This document shows, piece by piece, positions 15,015 to 30,468 of a stretch of 30,468 bases of DNA. A program made the translations under genes and the position numbers. The notes under the pieces were generated by a model. The model ran no database searches and had not been told where the DNA came from. It saw only the letters and a list, made by a program, of their open reading frames with translations. How positions within the stretch are numbered: position 1 is the first letter of the stretch; each line of letters starts with the position of its first letter. The stretch is from an uncultured Rhodoplanes sp. (lineage in GTDB: Bacteria > Pseudomonadota > Alphaproteobacteria > Rhizobiales > Xanthobacteraceae): assembly GCA_936924235.1 (NCBI GenBank), contig CAKZHN010000405.1, positions 1 through 30,468 of the forward strand. The letters run 5' to 3'.

Positions 15015-15635
15015 ATGAGCCGGGCCGCCAGAAAGCCTTCGGGCCAGCGTTCAGGCGCCGCACAGGCGCGAGGCGTGCTGAACGGCAAGCCTGCGCGGGC
15101 CTCGCGCGCCGGCATGCCGCTCACCACCTCGCGGCCCGAGCTGCTGGAGCAGGGCCGCGACCGGCAGTTCCGCCATCTGGTGCACGCACTGTTCGGCTTC
15201 GCGGCCCATCACGAGCGCATCCGCTCGGGCCACGGCAAGGCGATCGGGCTCGCCGGCATCGAATACACGGTGCTGATCTCGATCGCGCATCTCGCGGTCG
15301 ACGGCGACGTCAACGTCAAGACCGTGGCCGACCATCTTTACCTTTCGGGCGCCTTCATCACCGCGGTGACGCAGCGGCTTTTGAAGCTCGGCATGATCCA
15401 CAAGCGGATCGACACCGGCGACCGGCGCCGCGTGACGCTCAGCGTCTCGAACAAGGGCCGGGCCGCGCTGGAGCGGCTCGCACCGGTCCAGCGCCAGGTC
15501 AACGACGTCGAGTTCGGCTGCCTCAGCCACGAGGAGTTCGCGCTGCTGACCGGCATCGTCGATCGCCTGATCGACAGCGGCGCCAAAGCGGTGGCGCTGC
15601 AGAGCTATCTGCTGGCGGAGCTCGGCGACCGATAA
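15015..15635 (+). CDS. MarR-family transcriptional regulator
   Basis: The product has a basic N-terminal extension of about 35 residues and then a MarR fold. A dimerisation helix comes first (FRHLVHALFGFAAHHERI), followed by LAGIEYTVLISIAHL, the winged helix-turn-helix (VKTVADHLYLSGAFITAVTQ), the wing KRIDTGDRRRVTLSVS and NKGRAALERL. The D-x-R-D/R-x-x wing pattern is typical of MarR. ATG 15015 was chosen; GTG 15000 is a close alternative, and ATG 14907 would leave almost no intergenic space. Its divergent position suggests it controls the AA_synth/HpaB/enamidase genes, probably responding to their aromatic or heterocyclic substrate (inference). Confidence 0.88.
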   Translation: MSRAARKPSGQRSGAAQARGVLNGKPARASRAGMPLTTSRPELLEQGRDRQFRHLVHALFGFAAHHERIRSGHGKAIGLAGIEYTVLISIAHLAVDGDVNVKTVADHLYLSGAFITAVTQRLLKLGMIHKRIDTGDRRRVTLSVSNKGRAALERLAPVQRQVNDVEFGCLSHEEFALLTGIVDRLIDSGAKAVALQSYLLAELGDR

Positions 15636-15786
15636 CCGTGATCGGCGCTGTGGCCGCGTTAAGATTCACCAACGTCAGTAATCATACCGCTTAATGTTGA
15701 CGCCCGGCTTCGATTGACGGGAATGCGGCGCTGCACAATAAGCATCGCGCATAAATGCGACGTTGAATATCAAGCGGGCCAATATC

Positions 15787-16062
15787 ATGCGGACTCTTAT
15801 TTTTGCACTCTCGGTGCTTTGCATCTGCATTGCCGCCACTGTCACTCCTGCCACCATCACTCCGGCCAAGGCCGAGACCTATCGGTGGTGCGCACAGGTC
15901 GGACCGGACGCCAAGCCGGGCTGCTACTTCGCCACCTTCTCGAAATGCCGCAGCTACATCATGACAGCGGGCGGCGTCTGCTTCTCTCGCGTGCTCGTCG
16001 ATGAGCCCGAGGTGACGGCTTCGCGCACCAACGCGATGTCGGCCGCGCGGACGACGCGATAG
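15787..16062 (+). CDS. DUF3551 family small secreted protein
   Basis: A signal peptide (MRTLIFALSVLCICIAATV, cleavage near PAKAE) is followed by a short cysteine-containing domain with YRWCAQVG, GCYFATFSKCRSYI and GGVCFSR. This Cys pattern matches the DUF3551 proteins that are abundant in Bradyrhizobium and relatives. Four cysteines are placed to form two disulfides. ATG 15787 was preferred over TTG 15763 because it gives a proper signal peptide. Function is unknown; it is probably periplasmic. Confidence 0.75.
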   Translation: MRTLIFALSVLCICIAATVTPATITPAKAETYRWCAQVGPDAKPGCYFATFSKCRSYIMTAGGVCFSRVLVDEPEVTASRTNAMSAARTTR

Positions 16063-16071
16063 TCATTGCCC

Positions 16072-16087
16072 GGCGCCGCGAGGCGCC
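16072..16087. terminator. Short GC hairpin with GCGA tetraloop
   Basis: GGCGCC-GCGA-GGCGCC forms a perfect 6-bp stem closed by a GNRA-type tetraloop, 9 bp after the DUF3551 stop and 18 bp before the next start. No T-run follows, so it may attenuate or stabilise the mRNA rather than terminate transcription. Confidence 0.35.
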
Positions 16088-16105
16088 ACAACCGGCACAT
16101 CGAAG

Positions 16106-16441
16106 ATGACCAGGCTTCTAACCGGGCTCCTGCACAGGGAGTCCGGAACCGCATCCGTTCCCTTTGCGCTGCTCGCAGCGAGCGCGGCCATCGCGGCGAT
16201 GGGCGCGATCAAGCTCATTGGCGCCAAGATCGGCCTGGTCGACGGCAGCCTCGAGATCGTGCTGCGCCACGTCCAGGTCTACCGGCTGATGTGGGACGCG
16301 AGCAGCCTGGAGTTCGTCGCGCGGCAGCAGCAGAACGAGCGCTACTACGTCAGCGACCCCATGGGCTCGCTGTCCCATGACAATGTCACGACCATGGTCC
16401 TGTCCTGGCTCGCGGACGCCAGGCACATCCTGGGCTGCTAG
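16106..16441 (+). CDS. Small membrane protein with a Flp-pilin-like N-terminus
   Basis: Residues about 10-45 read HRESGTASVPFALLAASAAI and then AAMGAIKLIGAKIG. This mirrors Flp/TadA-type pilins, where a basic leader ends in ESG, the peptidase cuts after the Gly, and a single hydrophobic helix ends near a LGxKL-like segment. Flp pilins have Glu at +5 and Tyr at +6; here these are Pro and Phe. Flp pilins are about 50-60 residues, but this protein continues for about 65 more hydrophilic residues (RHVQVYRLMWDASSLEFVAR). It could be a pseudopilin-like protein or an unrelated membrane protein. The stop is 12 bp from the convergent abfD-like stop. Confidence 0.55.
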   Translation: MTRLLTGLLHRESGTASVPFALLAASAAIAAMGAIKLIGAKIGLVDGSLEIVLRHVQVYRLMWDASSLEFVARQQQNERYYVSDPMGSLSHDNVTTMVLSWLADARHILGC

Positions 16442-16453
16442 CGATCGCCGGCT

Positions 16454-17941
16454 CTATTTCTTCGGCGCGCTCGAGCCGGCCAGCGCCCGGGCGCGGGCCT
16501 TCTTGTCCTCGATCTTCATGCCGCGCGCGATCTGAATGCGCTGCGCCTGCGGCGAGCCGGCGCCGTGCAGGCTCTCGGTGAGATAGCCCACCGCGTTCCG
16601 TCCGATGGTCATGTTCTCGATCAGCCGCAGCACGCGCAGCCGGTCCACGGTGTCTACGCCGTCGCGGCCCTGCAGGAACTTGCGCACCAAAGGTCCGATC
16701 TCGTTGTTCTGCAGGTCTTTCTCGGACGGCATCGTGACCACGAGGCCGCCGGCGATGTCCTGGGCCAGCCGCGCGATCTCGAACGGAAACCGCGTGACGT
16801 TGTGCTTGGCGACGTTGGACAGCATCTCGTCGTTGAGATAGGCGCCGGACGCCATCGGCTTCGAACGATAAGCCGCCGCCATGCAGCTCGAATAGATCGT
16901 CTCGTTGAGATGCGTCATCTCCACGAGCTTGTCCTTGATGTGCGAGACGCCCTCGACGCCGTTGTGCGAGGCGGCCTCGGCCGCGGCGCCGATCAGCACG
17001 TCGCCGAGCCCGGTTTTGCAGACGTAGGAGGAGCGGTGATAGGTGGTGAAGCGCTCGACCAAGGTGGCGGCATATTGCCATTCGCCGTCCATGAACACGT
17101 GCTCGTGCGGCACGAACACATTGTCGAACACGATCAGCGCCTCCTGGCCGGCGAACTGCGCGTTGCCGGCATCGAGCGCCCCGCCGTCGACGACACGCGT
17201 GTCGTTGGTCTGGCGGCCGACCACGTAGGTCAGTCCCGGCGCATCGACCCGCACCGCGCCGACGACAGACCAGTCGCGGTCGGCCTCGGTCATGCGCATG
17301 GTCGGCATGAAGATCAGCCAGTGCGAATTGACCGCGCCGGTCTGATGCAGCTTCGCGCCCGACACATAGATGCCCTTGTCGTCGCGGCGCACGACGCGGA
17401 GGAACAGGTCCAGGTCGGATTGCTGGTGCGGCGCCTTGGAACGGTCGCCCTTCGGATCGGTCATCGCGCCGCCGATCACGATGTTGGCGTTCTGCGCCCG
17501 CTTGAGGAAGGCGAGGAAGCGCTTGTGATACGCGGTGCCGCGCTCGGCATCGATATCGAAGGTCACCGAATGGCAGGCGCCAATGGCGTCGAGCCCGACG
17601 CAGCGCTGGAAGCAGGTGCCGGTGCGCCGCCCGAGCTCGCGCTGCATCTCGTGCTTGGAGACAAGCTCATCGGGCCCAGTCGGTACATGCAGGAAGCGGT
17701 TGGTCTGGCAGCCGCCGATCTCGGTGCGCACGCTGCCGAGCTCGGGCCGCTCCGAGGCCAGCCGATAGGTCTCGGCCATGGCGTTGATCGAGGGCCGGAT
17801 CACCGGGTGGTCGGCCGGCTCGGGCACCCGCTCGCCCATGAAATAGACGTTGATCGGGCGCCCGCGCAGCGAGGCGATGTAGTCGTCCGCGTTGCCGATC
17901 GGCCGCGAGAAGTCGGCCCAGAGCGTTTCGACGTTTGGCAT
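16454..17941 (-). CDS. abfD: 4-hydroxybutyryl-CoA dehydratase/vinylacetyl-CoA isomerase-like Fe-S flavoprotein
   Basis: The protein follows Clostridium aminobutyricum AbfD over its full length (about 495 residues). Shared blocks include ADHPVIRPSINAMAETY, TCFQRCVGLDA, GGAMTDPKGDRSKAPHQQ, GAKLHQTGAVNSHW, FAGQEALIVFDNVFVP, HIKDKLVEMTHLNETIY, DIAGGLVVTMPSEKDL and LTESLHGAGSPQAQRIQIA. AbfD binds FAD and a [4Fe-4S] cluster through three Cys and one His. The equivalents here, numbered from GTG 17944, are Cys111, Cys115, His303 and Cys309, with His to Cys one residue closer than in AbfD. ATG 17941 was chosen because AAGGAG lies 6 bases upstream. No CoA-transferase or other 4-hydroxybutyrate gene is nearby, so the substrate may differ. 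It follows the cyclase gene by 34 bp. Confidence 0.82.
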   Translation of the reverse strand: MPNVETLWADFSRPIGNADDYIASLRGRPINVYFMGERVPEPADHPVIRPSINAMAETYRLASERPELGSVRTEIGGCQTNRFLHVPTGPDELVSKHEMQRELGRRTGTCFQRCVGLDAIGACHSVTFDIDAERGTAYHKRFLAFLKRAQNANIVIGGAMTDPKGDRSKAPHQQSDLDLFLRVVRRDDKGIYVSGAKLHQTGAVNSHWLIFMPTMRMTEADRDWSVVGAVRVDAPGLTYVVGRQTNDTRVVDGGALDAGNAQFAGQEALIVFDNVFVPHEHVFMDGEWQYAATLVERFTTYHRSSYVCKTGLGDVLIGAAAEAASHNGVEGVSHIKDKLVEMTHLNETIYSSCMAAAYRSKPMASGAYLNDEMLSNVAKHNVTRFPFEIARLAQDIAGGLVVTMPSEKDLQNNEIGPLVRKFLQGRDGVDTVDRLRVLRLIENMTIGRNAVGYLTESLHGAGSPQAQRIQIARGMKIEDKKARARALAGSSAPKK

Positions 17942-17975
17942 CACGCTCTCCTTGGACTCCAGCCGAGCAGCGACT

Positions 17976-19073
17976 CTATCCGCGCAGCGAGCGGATGTCG
18001 AAGGCCGCGATCGGCCGGTGGAACCCCTTCAGCTCCAATTCCCCGACAGGCTCGAACTCGGTCAGCGTCTCGACGGCGGTGTGCACCTTGCCGTCGACCA
18101 GGATCTGGCCGCTCTTGGCCTCGCCACAGAGCCGCGCCGCGAGATTCACCACCCGGCCGATGGCGGTGTAGTCGAAGCGGCCTTCTGAGCTGATGCGGCC
18201 AAGCGTGGCATAGCCATAAGCGATGCCCATGCCGAAGCCGAGATCGTGGCCGTGCTTCTTCCATTTGCTGGCCAGCACCATCACACGGTCGCGCATCTCG
18301 ACCGCCATCTTTACGGCGCGCTCGCAGGGGTCGGGGCAGGGGATCGGATCGTTGAACAGGACCATCAGCCCGTCGCCGGCAAAGCGTTCCAGCGTGCCCT
18401 CGAAGCTGTTGATCAGGCCGGCGAGGCTGCCATGGTACTCGCGCAGCACCGCCATCACCTCCTCGGGCTCCGCGGTCTCGGCGAAGGCGGTGAAGCCGCG
18501 CAGGTCGCAGAACACGATGGTGACGTCGCGGCGATGGCTGTCGAGCAGCTTTTCGCCGCCCGAGCTCAACACCAGCTCGGCGATCTGCGGCGCGAGGAAG
18601 CGCTTCAGCCCCGACATGCGCTCGATCTCGCCGAGTTGGTCGGCGACGCGCTGCTCGAGGCCCTTGTTCAGCTCGGCGATCTGGTCGTGCAGCTGCTTCA
18701 GCCGCAGCACGGACTTCACCCGTGCCAGCAGCGCGGTCTGGTCGATCGGCTTGGTGAGGTATTCGTCGGCGCCGGCTTCCAGCCCCGCGACTACATCCTT
18801 GCTGTCGGCCTTGGCGGTGCACATGATGATCGGCGTGAACGGCATCGTGTCGTCATTCTTGAGCCGCTTGCAGACCTCGATGCCGTCGAGCTTCGGCATC
18901 ATCACGTCCAGCAGAATAAGGTCGGGCAGGTGCTCCTTGGCGGCGGCGAGCGCCTCCTCGCCATCGGCGGCCTGCTTGAGGTCATAGCCATGCGGGCCGA
19001 GCCGCGCCATCAGGATGTCGCGGTTGGTCTCGTTGTCATCGACGATCAAAATACGTGGCGGGTTATGCATCAC
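17976..19073 (-). CDS. Response regulator with class III adenylate/guanylate cyclase output
   Basis: An N-terminal receiver domain (about 7-125) has acceptor Asp56 (LILLDVMMP), Lys108 (LTKPID) and the acidic DD pair. A coiled coil (LKQLHDQIAELNKGLEQRV) links it to a class III cyclase domain (about 178-362). Cyclase residues visible are metal-binding Asp190 (VFCDLRGF) and Asp234 (FAGDGLMV), Thr303 (DYTAIG), and the transition-state pair Asn310/Arg314 (VNLAARL). The adenine-contacting Lys found in many adenylyl cyclases is Arg230. Phosphorylation by the upstream kinases probably controls synthesis of cAMP (inference). GTG 19073 and ATG 19070 are both possible starts. It lies 58 bp after the DivK-like gene. 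Confidence 0.9.
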   Translation of the reverse strand: MMHNPPRILIVDDNETNRDILMARLGPHGYDLKQAADGEEALAAAKEHLPDLILLDVMMPKLDGIEVCKRLKNDDTMPFTPIIMCTAKADSKDVVAGLEAGADEYLTKPIDQTALLARVKSVLRLKQLHDQIAELNKGLEQRVADQLGEIERMSGLKRFLAPQIAELVLSSGGEKLLDSHRRDVTIVFCDLRGFTAFAETAEPEEVMAVLREYHGSLAGLINSFEGTLERFAGDGLMVLFNDPIPCPDPCERAVKMAVEMRDRVMVLASKWKKHGHDLGFGMGIAYGYATLGRISSEGRFDYTAIGRVVNLAARLCGEAKSGQILVDGKVHTAVETLTEFEPVGELELKGFHRPIAAFDIRSLRG

Positions 19074-19131
19074 TCAGCCCATCGATCATGTCCGATTGCA
19101 AATTTCTTGTCGTTGAAGTTCCAACCGCATC

Positions 19132-19496
19132 TCACTTCGGAAGATATTCGCGAATCTTTGCCAGCAGTTGGCGCGGGCTGTAGGGCTTCGTGACATAGGC
19201 GTCGCAGCCCGCCTCCCGCGCCTTGCCCTCGTCGCCCGACAGCGCATAGGACGTCACCACGATGATCGGGATGCTTTTGGTCGCGGGATCGGCCTTGATC
19301 CGCCGCGTCGCCTCGTAGCCGTCCATAATCGGAAGCTGGATGTCCATCAGGATCAGGTCCGGCTTGTGCTCGACCACGGCGGTCAGAGCCTCCTGTCCGT
19401 TCTCGGCCTCGACCATCTCGAGATCGACGCTGCCGAGCAGATCCCGCAGGATCTGCCGGTTGTCCTCCTGGTCCTCGACCACGAGTATCTTTTTCG

Positions 19497-19500
<4 letters not shown>
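19132..19500 (-). CDS. Single-domain response regulator, DivK-like
   Basis: The 122-residue protein is a lone receiver domain: acidic pair in VVEDQEDNRQ, phospho-acceptor Asp53 (LILMDIQLPIMDG), Thr83 in IIVVTSYAL and Lys105 (YVTKPYSPRQLL). It has no output domain and closely resembles DivK-type regulators that act through protein contacts or phosphotransfer. Its ATG overlaps the stop of the eight-GAF kinase gene (ATGA at 19497-19500), so translation is probably coupled. It may pass phosphate between the kinases and the receiver-cyclase, or act as a phosphate sink (inference). Confidence 0.93.
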
Positions 19501-24695
<5,195 letters not shown>

Positions 24696-24712
24696 GACCT
24701 ATCCCCGCGGTG

Positions 24713-27190
<2,478 letters not shown>

Positions 27191-27495
27191 CCCCGTTCCT
27201 TGCGCCGACCGGCGGAGGTCGCCGCCCGGCAGCCGCCCATGCCGCACACGCTTACCACGGACATGGGCTTAATGCCTGAAAACCTTGCCAAATTACACGA
27301 CTGTTTCGGGACGATAAAAGGGCTGGGCGGCCCGATATCCCGGTTTCACCATGCCTTGTTTAACCGGTTGCCCGGACCGCGAAATCCTGCCCGAATAGGC
27401 CTTGACCGGCCGCTGCCGGTGCCATGGCCTTTCTGCGATACGGCCTAGAAATTGCATCGCATTTGGGCAGTTCAGTCGGGTTCAAACGGGTCAGC
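27191..27495. promoter_or_regulatory. Divergent intergenic region between the kinase operon and the transglutaminase gene
   Basis: These 305 bases must hold promoters for both directions. The central part (about 27270-27380) is AT-richer than its surroundings and includes the palindrome AACCGGTT within TTTAACCGGTTG (about 27359-27370). I could not identify a convincing promoter pair or any small gene here. Confidence 0.45.
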
Positions 27496-30468
27496 ATGTC
27501 GGTTCAAGTCGCGTTGCAGCATGTCACCCGGTATCGGTACGACCGTCCGGTTGCTCTCGGACCCCAGGTCATCCGGCTGCGGCCGGCGCCGCACTGCCGA
27601 ACCGGCATCCTCGCCTATTCGCTGAAAGTCACGCCGGCCGAGCACTTCGTGAACTGGCTGCAGGACCCGAACGGCAATTGGCAGGCCCGCTTCGTCTTCC
27701 CAGAGCGCACCACCGAGTTCAGCATCACGGTCGATCTGCGCGCCGACATGTCGGTGATCAACCCGTTCGACTTCTTCGTCGATCCGATCGCGACGAATTT
27801 CCCGTTCACCTATCCGAGCGAGTTCGACGAGGAGCTGGCGCCTTATCTCTCCAAGGAAGCGCCGGGTCCGCTGCTTGCGGCCTATGTGCAATCCATTTCG
27901 CGCGAGCCCAAGAACATCGTCGACTTCCTGGTCGAGCTCAATCAGCGGCTCCAGCGCGACATCAAATATCTCGTCCGGCTCGATCCCGGTGTGCAGACGC
28001 CCGAGGACACGCTGAAGCTCGCCTCCGGCTCCTGCCGCGACACCGCGTGGCTGCTGGTGCATATCCTCCGCCACATCGGCCTCGCATCGCGCTTCGTGTC
28101 CGGCTACCTCATCCAGCTGGTGCCCGACCTGAAAGCGCTCGACGGGCCCGCAGGCAGCACGGCGGACTTCACCGATCTGCACGCCTGGACCGAGGTGTAC
28201 ATCCCGGGCGCCGGCTGGATCGGTCTCGATCCCACCTCGGGGCTTCTGACCGGCGAGGGCCATCTGCCGCTCGCCGCCACGCCGCACTATCGCGCCGCGG
28301 CTCCGATCACCGGCGGCGTCGAAGCCGCCGGTGTCGAGTTCGACTTCTCGATGAACCTCACGCGCGTGAACGAGAAGCCGCGCGTCACGTTCCCGTTCTC
28401 CGACGACGCCTGGCACGCGCTCGACAAGCTCGGCGACACCGTCGAGGCCGAGCTCACCGCCCAGGACGTGCGCCTCACCATGGGCGGCGAGCCGACCTTC
28501 GTGTCGATCGACGACTACCAGACGGCCGAATGGAACACCGCCGCGCTTGGCCCGACCAAGCGCATGCTGGCGGACCAGTTGATCCGCAGGCTGCGCGACC
28601 GCTTCGGGCCCGGCGGCCTGATCCATTACGGCCAGGGCAAATGGTATCCGGGCGAGGAGTTGCCGCGCTGGGCGTTCTCGCTGTTCTGGCGGACCGACGG
28701 CAAGCCGGTCTGGCAGAACGAAGCGCTGATCGCGACCGAGAAGCCGGTGAACGCCGCCACCGGCAACGATGCGCACTGGTTCACCGAGAATCTCGCGGGC
28801 CGGCTCGGCATCGCGCCCAAGCACGTCATTCCGGCCTTCGAGGACCCGGCCGACCGGATGATCAAGGAAGGCGGGCTGCCCGCCAACGTCGATCCGGAGG
28901 ATCCGAAGATCGACGATCCGCTCGAACGCAAGCGCATCATGCGCGAGTTCAACCGGCATCTGTCGGTGCCGGCGGGCTACGTGCTGCCGGTGCAGCGCTG
29001 GGCCGCGGAGGCCGGCGGCGGCTGGATCAGCGAGGTCTGGCAGCTTCGGCGCAGGCGGCTGTTCCTGCTGCCGGGCGATTCACCCGTGGGCTTCAGGTTG
29101 CCGCTCGGCTCGCTGCCTTATCTCGCGCCGCTCGACGAGCCAAAGCTGGTGCCGGCCGATCCGTTTTCCCCGCGTGAGGCTCTGCCCGAGCCCGAGCAGC
29201 TCGCGCGCGCCTACGCCACCAACGGCGGCGGCTATGCGCCGCCGCGCGTGCCGTCGGGCTATGACGTTGCGCCGATGGCGCGCTCGATGACCAACGTGCG
29301 CCCGGTGCGCACCGCGCTCGCGGTCGAGCCGCGCGACGGCAGGCTCTGCGTGTTCATGCCGCCGGTGGAGCGCCTCGAAGACTATCTCGAATTGCTCGCC
29401 GCCGTCGAAGCGACCGCCGCCGAACTGGGCCTGCCGGTGCATGTCGAGGGCTATCTGCCGCCGCCCGATCCGCGGCTGCGCATGATCAAGGTCACGCCCG
29501 ATCCCGGCGTGATCGAGGTCAACGTGCATCCCGCGGCGTCCTGGCGCGAGGCGGTCGACATCACCCGCAATCTTTACGAAGAGGCGCGGCTGTCGCGGCT
29601 CGGCACCGACAAGTTCATGATCGATGGCCGCCACACCGGCACCGGCGGTGGCAATCACGTGGTGCTCGGCGGCGAGACCGCCGCTGACAGTCCGTTCCTG
29701 CGCCGGCCCGACGTGCTCAAAAGCCTAATCCTTTATTTCCTGCGGCATCCGTCGCTGTCGTACCTGTTCTCTGGCCTGTTCATCGGCCCGACCAGCCAGG
29801 CGCCGCGGCTCGACGAGGCGCGCACCGATCTGCTCTACGAGCTCGACATCGCGCTTTCGATGGTGCCGAAGCCGGGACAGGGCGAGACACCGCGGCCGTG
29901 GCTGGTCGACCGCCTGTTCCGCAACCTCCTGGTCGACGTCACCGGCAACACCCACCGCACTGAGATTTGCATCGACAAGCTGTTCTCGCCGGACGGTCCG
30001 ACCGGCCGGCTCGGCCTCGTCGAATTCCGCTCCTTCGAGATGCCGCCCGACGCGCGCATGAGCCTTGCGCAGCAGGTTCTGCTGCGCGCGCTGATCGCCT
30101 GGTTCTGGCGCGAGCCGCAGCACGGCACGCCGCCGCGCTGGGGCACCATGCTGCACGACCGCTTCATGCTCGGTCATTTCGTCTGGCAGGATTTTCAGGG
30201 CGTGCTCGATGACCTCCGTCATGCCGGCTACCCGTTCGACACGGTCTGGTTCGAGGCACAGCGCGAGTTCCGTTTTCCGTTCTACGGCGCGGTGCAGGCC
30301 GGCGGCGTCGACCTTGAGCTGCGCCAGGCGCTTGAGCCCTGGCATGTGCTGGGCGAGGAGACCGCCGGAGGCGGCACCGCGCGCTTCGTCGATTCGTCGG
30401 TCGAGCGGCTCCAGGTCCGTGTCGACAACTTCAATCCGTCGCGCCATGTGATTGCCTGCAAAGATCGG
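27496..30468 (+). CDS. Transglutaminase-like protein with DUF2126 domain, cut by the right edge
   Basis: The frame runs open from ATG 27496 to the window end (991 codons), so the C-terminus is missing; full family members are about 1100 residues. The N-terminus has a bacterial transglutaminase N domain (LQHVTRYRYDRPVALGPQVI). The transglutaminase core contains the catalytic triad Cys180 (SGSCRDTAW), His229 (DLHAWTEVY) and Asp245 (GLDPTSG). From about residue 280 the large DUF2126 region follows (TMGGEPTFVSIDD, GPTKRMLADQLIRRLRDRFG, GQGKWYPGEELPRWA, DGRHTGTGGGNHVVLGG). No signal peptide is seen, so it is cytoplasmic. Such proteins usually sit beside alpha-E and circularly permuted ATP-grasp genes and may make or process peptide-like molecules (family context); those neighbours would lie beyond the edge. 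Confidence 0.93.
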   Translation, partial: MSVQVALQHVTRYRYDRPVALGPQVIRLRPAPHCRTGILAYSLKVTPAEHFVNWLQDPNGNWQARFVFPERTTEFSITVDLRADMSVINPFDFFVDPIATNFPFTYPSEFDEELAPYLSKEAPGPLLAAYVQSISREPKNIVDFLVELNQRLQRDIKYLVRLDPGVQTPEDTLKLASGSCRDTAWLLVHILRHIGLASRFVSGYLIQLVPDLKALDGPAGSTADFTDLHAWTEVYIPGAGWIGLDPTSGLLTGEGHLPLAATPHYRAAAPITGGVEAAGVEFDFSMNLTRVNEKPRVTFPFSDDAWHALDKLGDTVEAELTAQDVRLTMGGEPTFVSIDDYQTAEWNTAALGPTKRMLADQLIRRLRDRFGPGGLIHYGQGKWYPGEELPRWAFSLFWRTDGKPVWQNEALIATEKPVNAATGNDAHWFTENLAGRLGIAPKHVIPAFEDPADRMIKEGGLPANVDPEDPKIDDPLERKRIMREFNRHLSVPAGYVLPVQRWAAEAGGGWISEVWQLRRRRLFLLPGDSPVGFRLPLGSLPYLAPLDEPKLVPADPFSPREALPEPEQLARAYATNGGGYAPPRVPSGYDVAPMARSMTNVRPVRTALAVEPRDGRLCVFMPPVERLEDYLELLAAVEATAAELGLPVHVEGYLPPPDPRLRMIKVTPDPGVIEVNVHPAASWREAVDITRNLYEEARLSRLGTDKFMIDGRHTGTGGGNHVVLGGETAADSPFLRRPDVLKSLILYFLRHPSLSYLFSGLFIGPTSQAPRLDEARTDLLYELDIALSMVPKPGQGETPRPWLVDRLFRNLLVDVTGNTHRTEICIDKLFSPDGPTGRLGLVEFRSFEMPPDARMSLAQQVLLRALIAWFWREPQHGTPPRWGTMLHDRFMLGHFVWQDFQGVLDDLRHAGYPFDTVWFEAQREFRFPFYGAVQAGGVDLELRQALEPWHVLGEETAGGGTARFVDSSVERLQVRVDNFNPSRHVIACKDR

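Noticed and set aside
16565..18193. 542-codon plus-strand frame opposite the abfD-like gene
   Set aside because: Antisense shadow of a protein with strong AbfD motifs.

Overview
The window is about 30.5 kb of high-GC DNA with strong G/C preference at third codon positions. Its gene families point to an alphaproteobacterium of the Hyphomicrobiales (Rhizobiales), near Bradyrhizobium, Rhodopseudomonas, Pseudolabrys or Xanthobacteraceae: a DUF3551 small secreted protein, a two-partner-secretion locus with a DUF2341/LamG protein, a DivK-like regulator, a REC-cyclase and a DUF2126 transglutaminase. Assignment is from recognised families only; there is no rRNA or tRNA to confirm it. Both ends cut through genes, so the window may be a whole contig.

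Left part (1-11451), envelope and secretion. An alkaline-phosphatase-superfamily protein that has lost its N-terminus is followed by a lipoprotein-type type II secretin (gspD), a short prepilin peptidase and a periplasmic ClpP-like serine protease. No other type II secretion gene is present. Two small secreted proteins of unknown function follow, divergently transcribed around an inverted repeat. Next comes a two-partner-secretion transporter (TpsB/FhaC type), and directly after it a DUF2341-LamG protein that breaks off inside what should be an ExbB-type membrane domain. It is joined out of frame to the C-terminal part of a filamentous haemagglutinin. This looks like a large internal deletion, or an assembly collapse, across an exbB-exbD-tonB-fhaB type locus.

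Middle part (11465-17941), catabolism. A divergent MarR-type regulator faces a minus-strand set: an AA_synth (DUF1185) protein, an HpaB-family flavin monooxygenase and, beyond a palindromic REP-like element, an enamidase-like amidohydrolase. Together they could degrade an N-heterocyclic or cyclic-amide compound (inference). After two small secreted or membrane proteins (a DUF3551 protein and a Flp-pilin-like one) lies a second HpaB-superfamily gene. It belongs to the 4-hydroxybutyryl-CoA dehydratase/vinylacetyl-CoA isomerase (AbfD) branch and keeps the Fe-S ligand residues.

Right part (17976-27190), signalling. Four minus-strand genes form a tight operon: a membrane histidine kinase (cache-like sensor, HAMP, GAF), a 1732-residue soluble histidine kinase with eight tandem GAF domains, a single-domain DivK-like receiver, and a receiver fused to a class III nucleotide cyclase. 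The abfD-like gene follows 34 bp downstream in the same direction and may be co-transcribed. Divergent from this operon, a transglutaminase/DUF2126 protein runs off the right edge.
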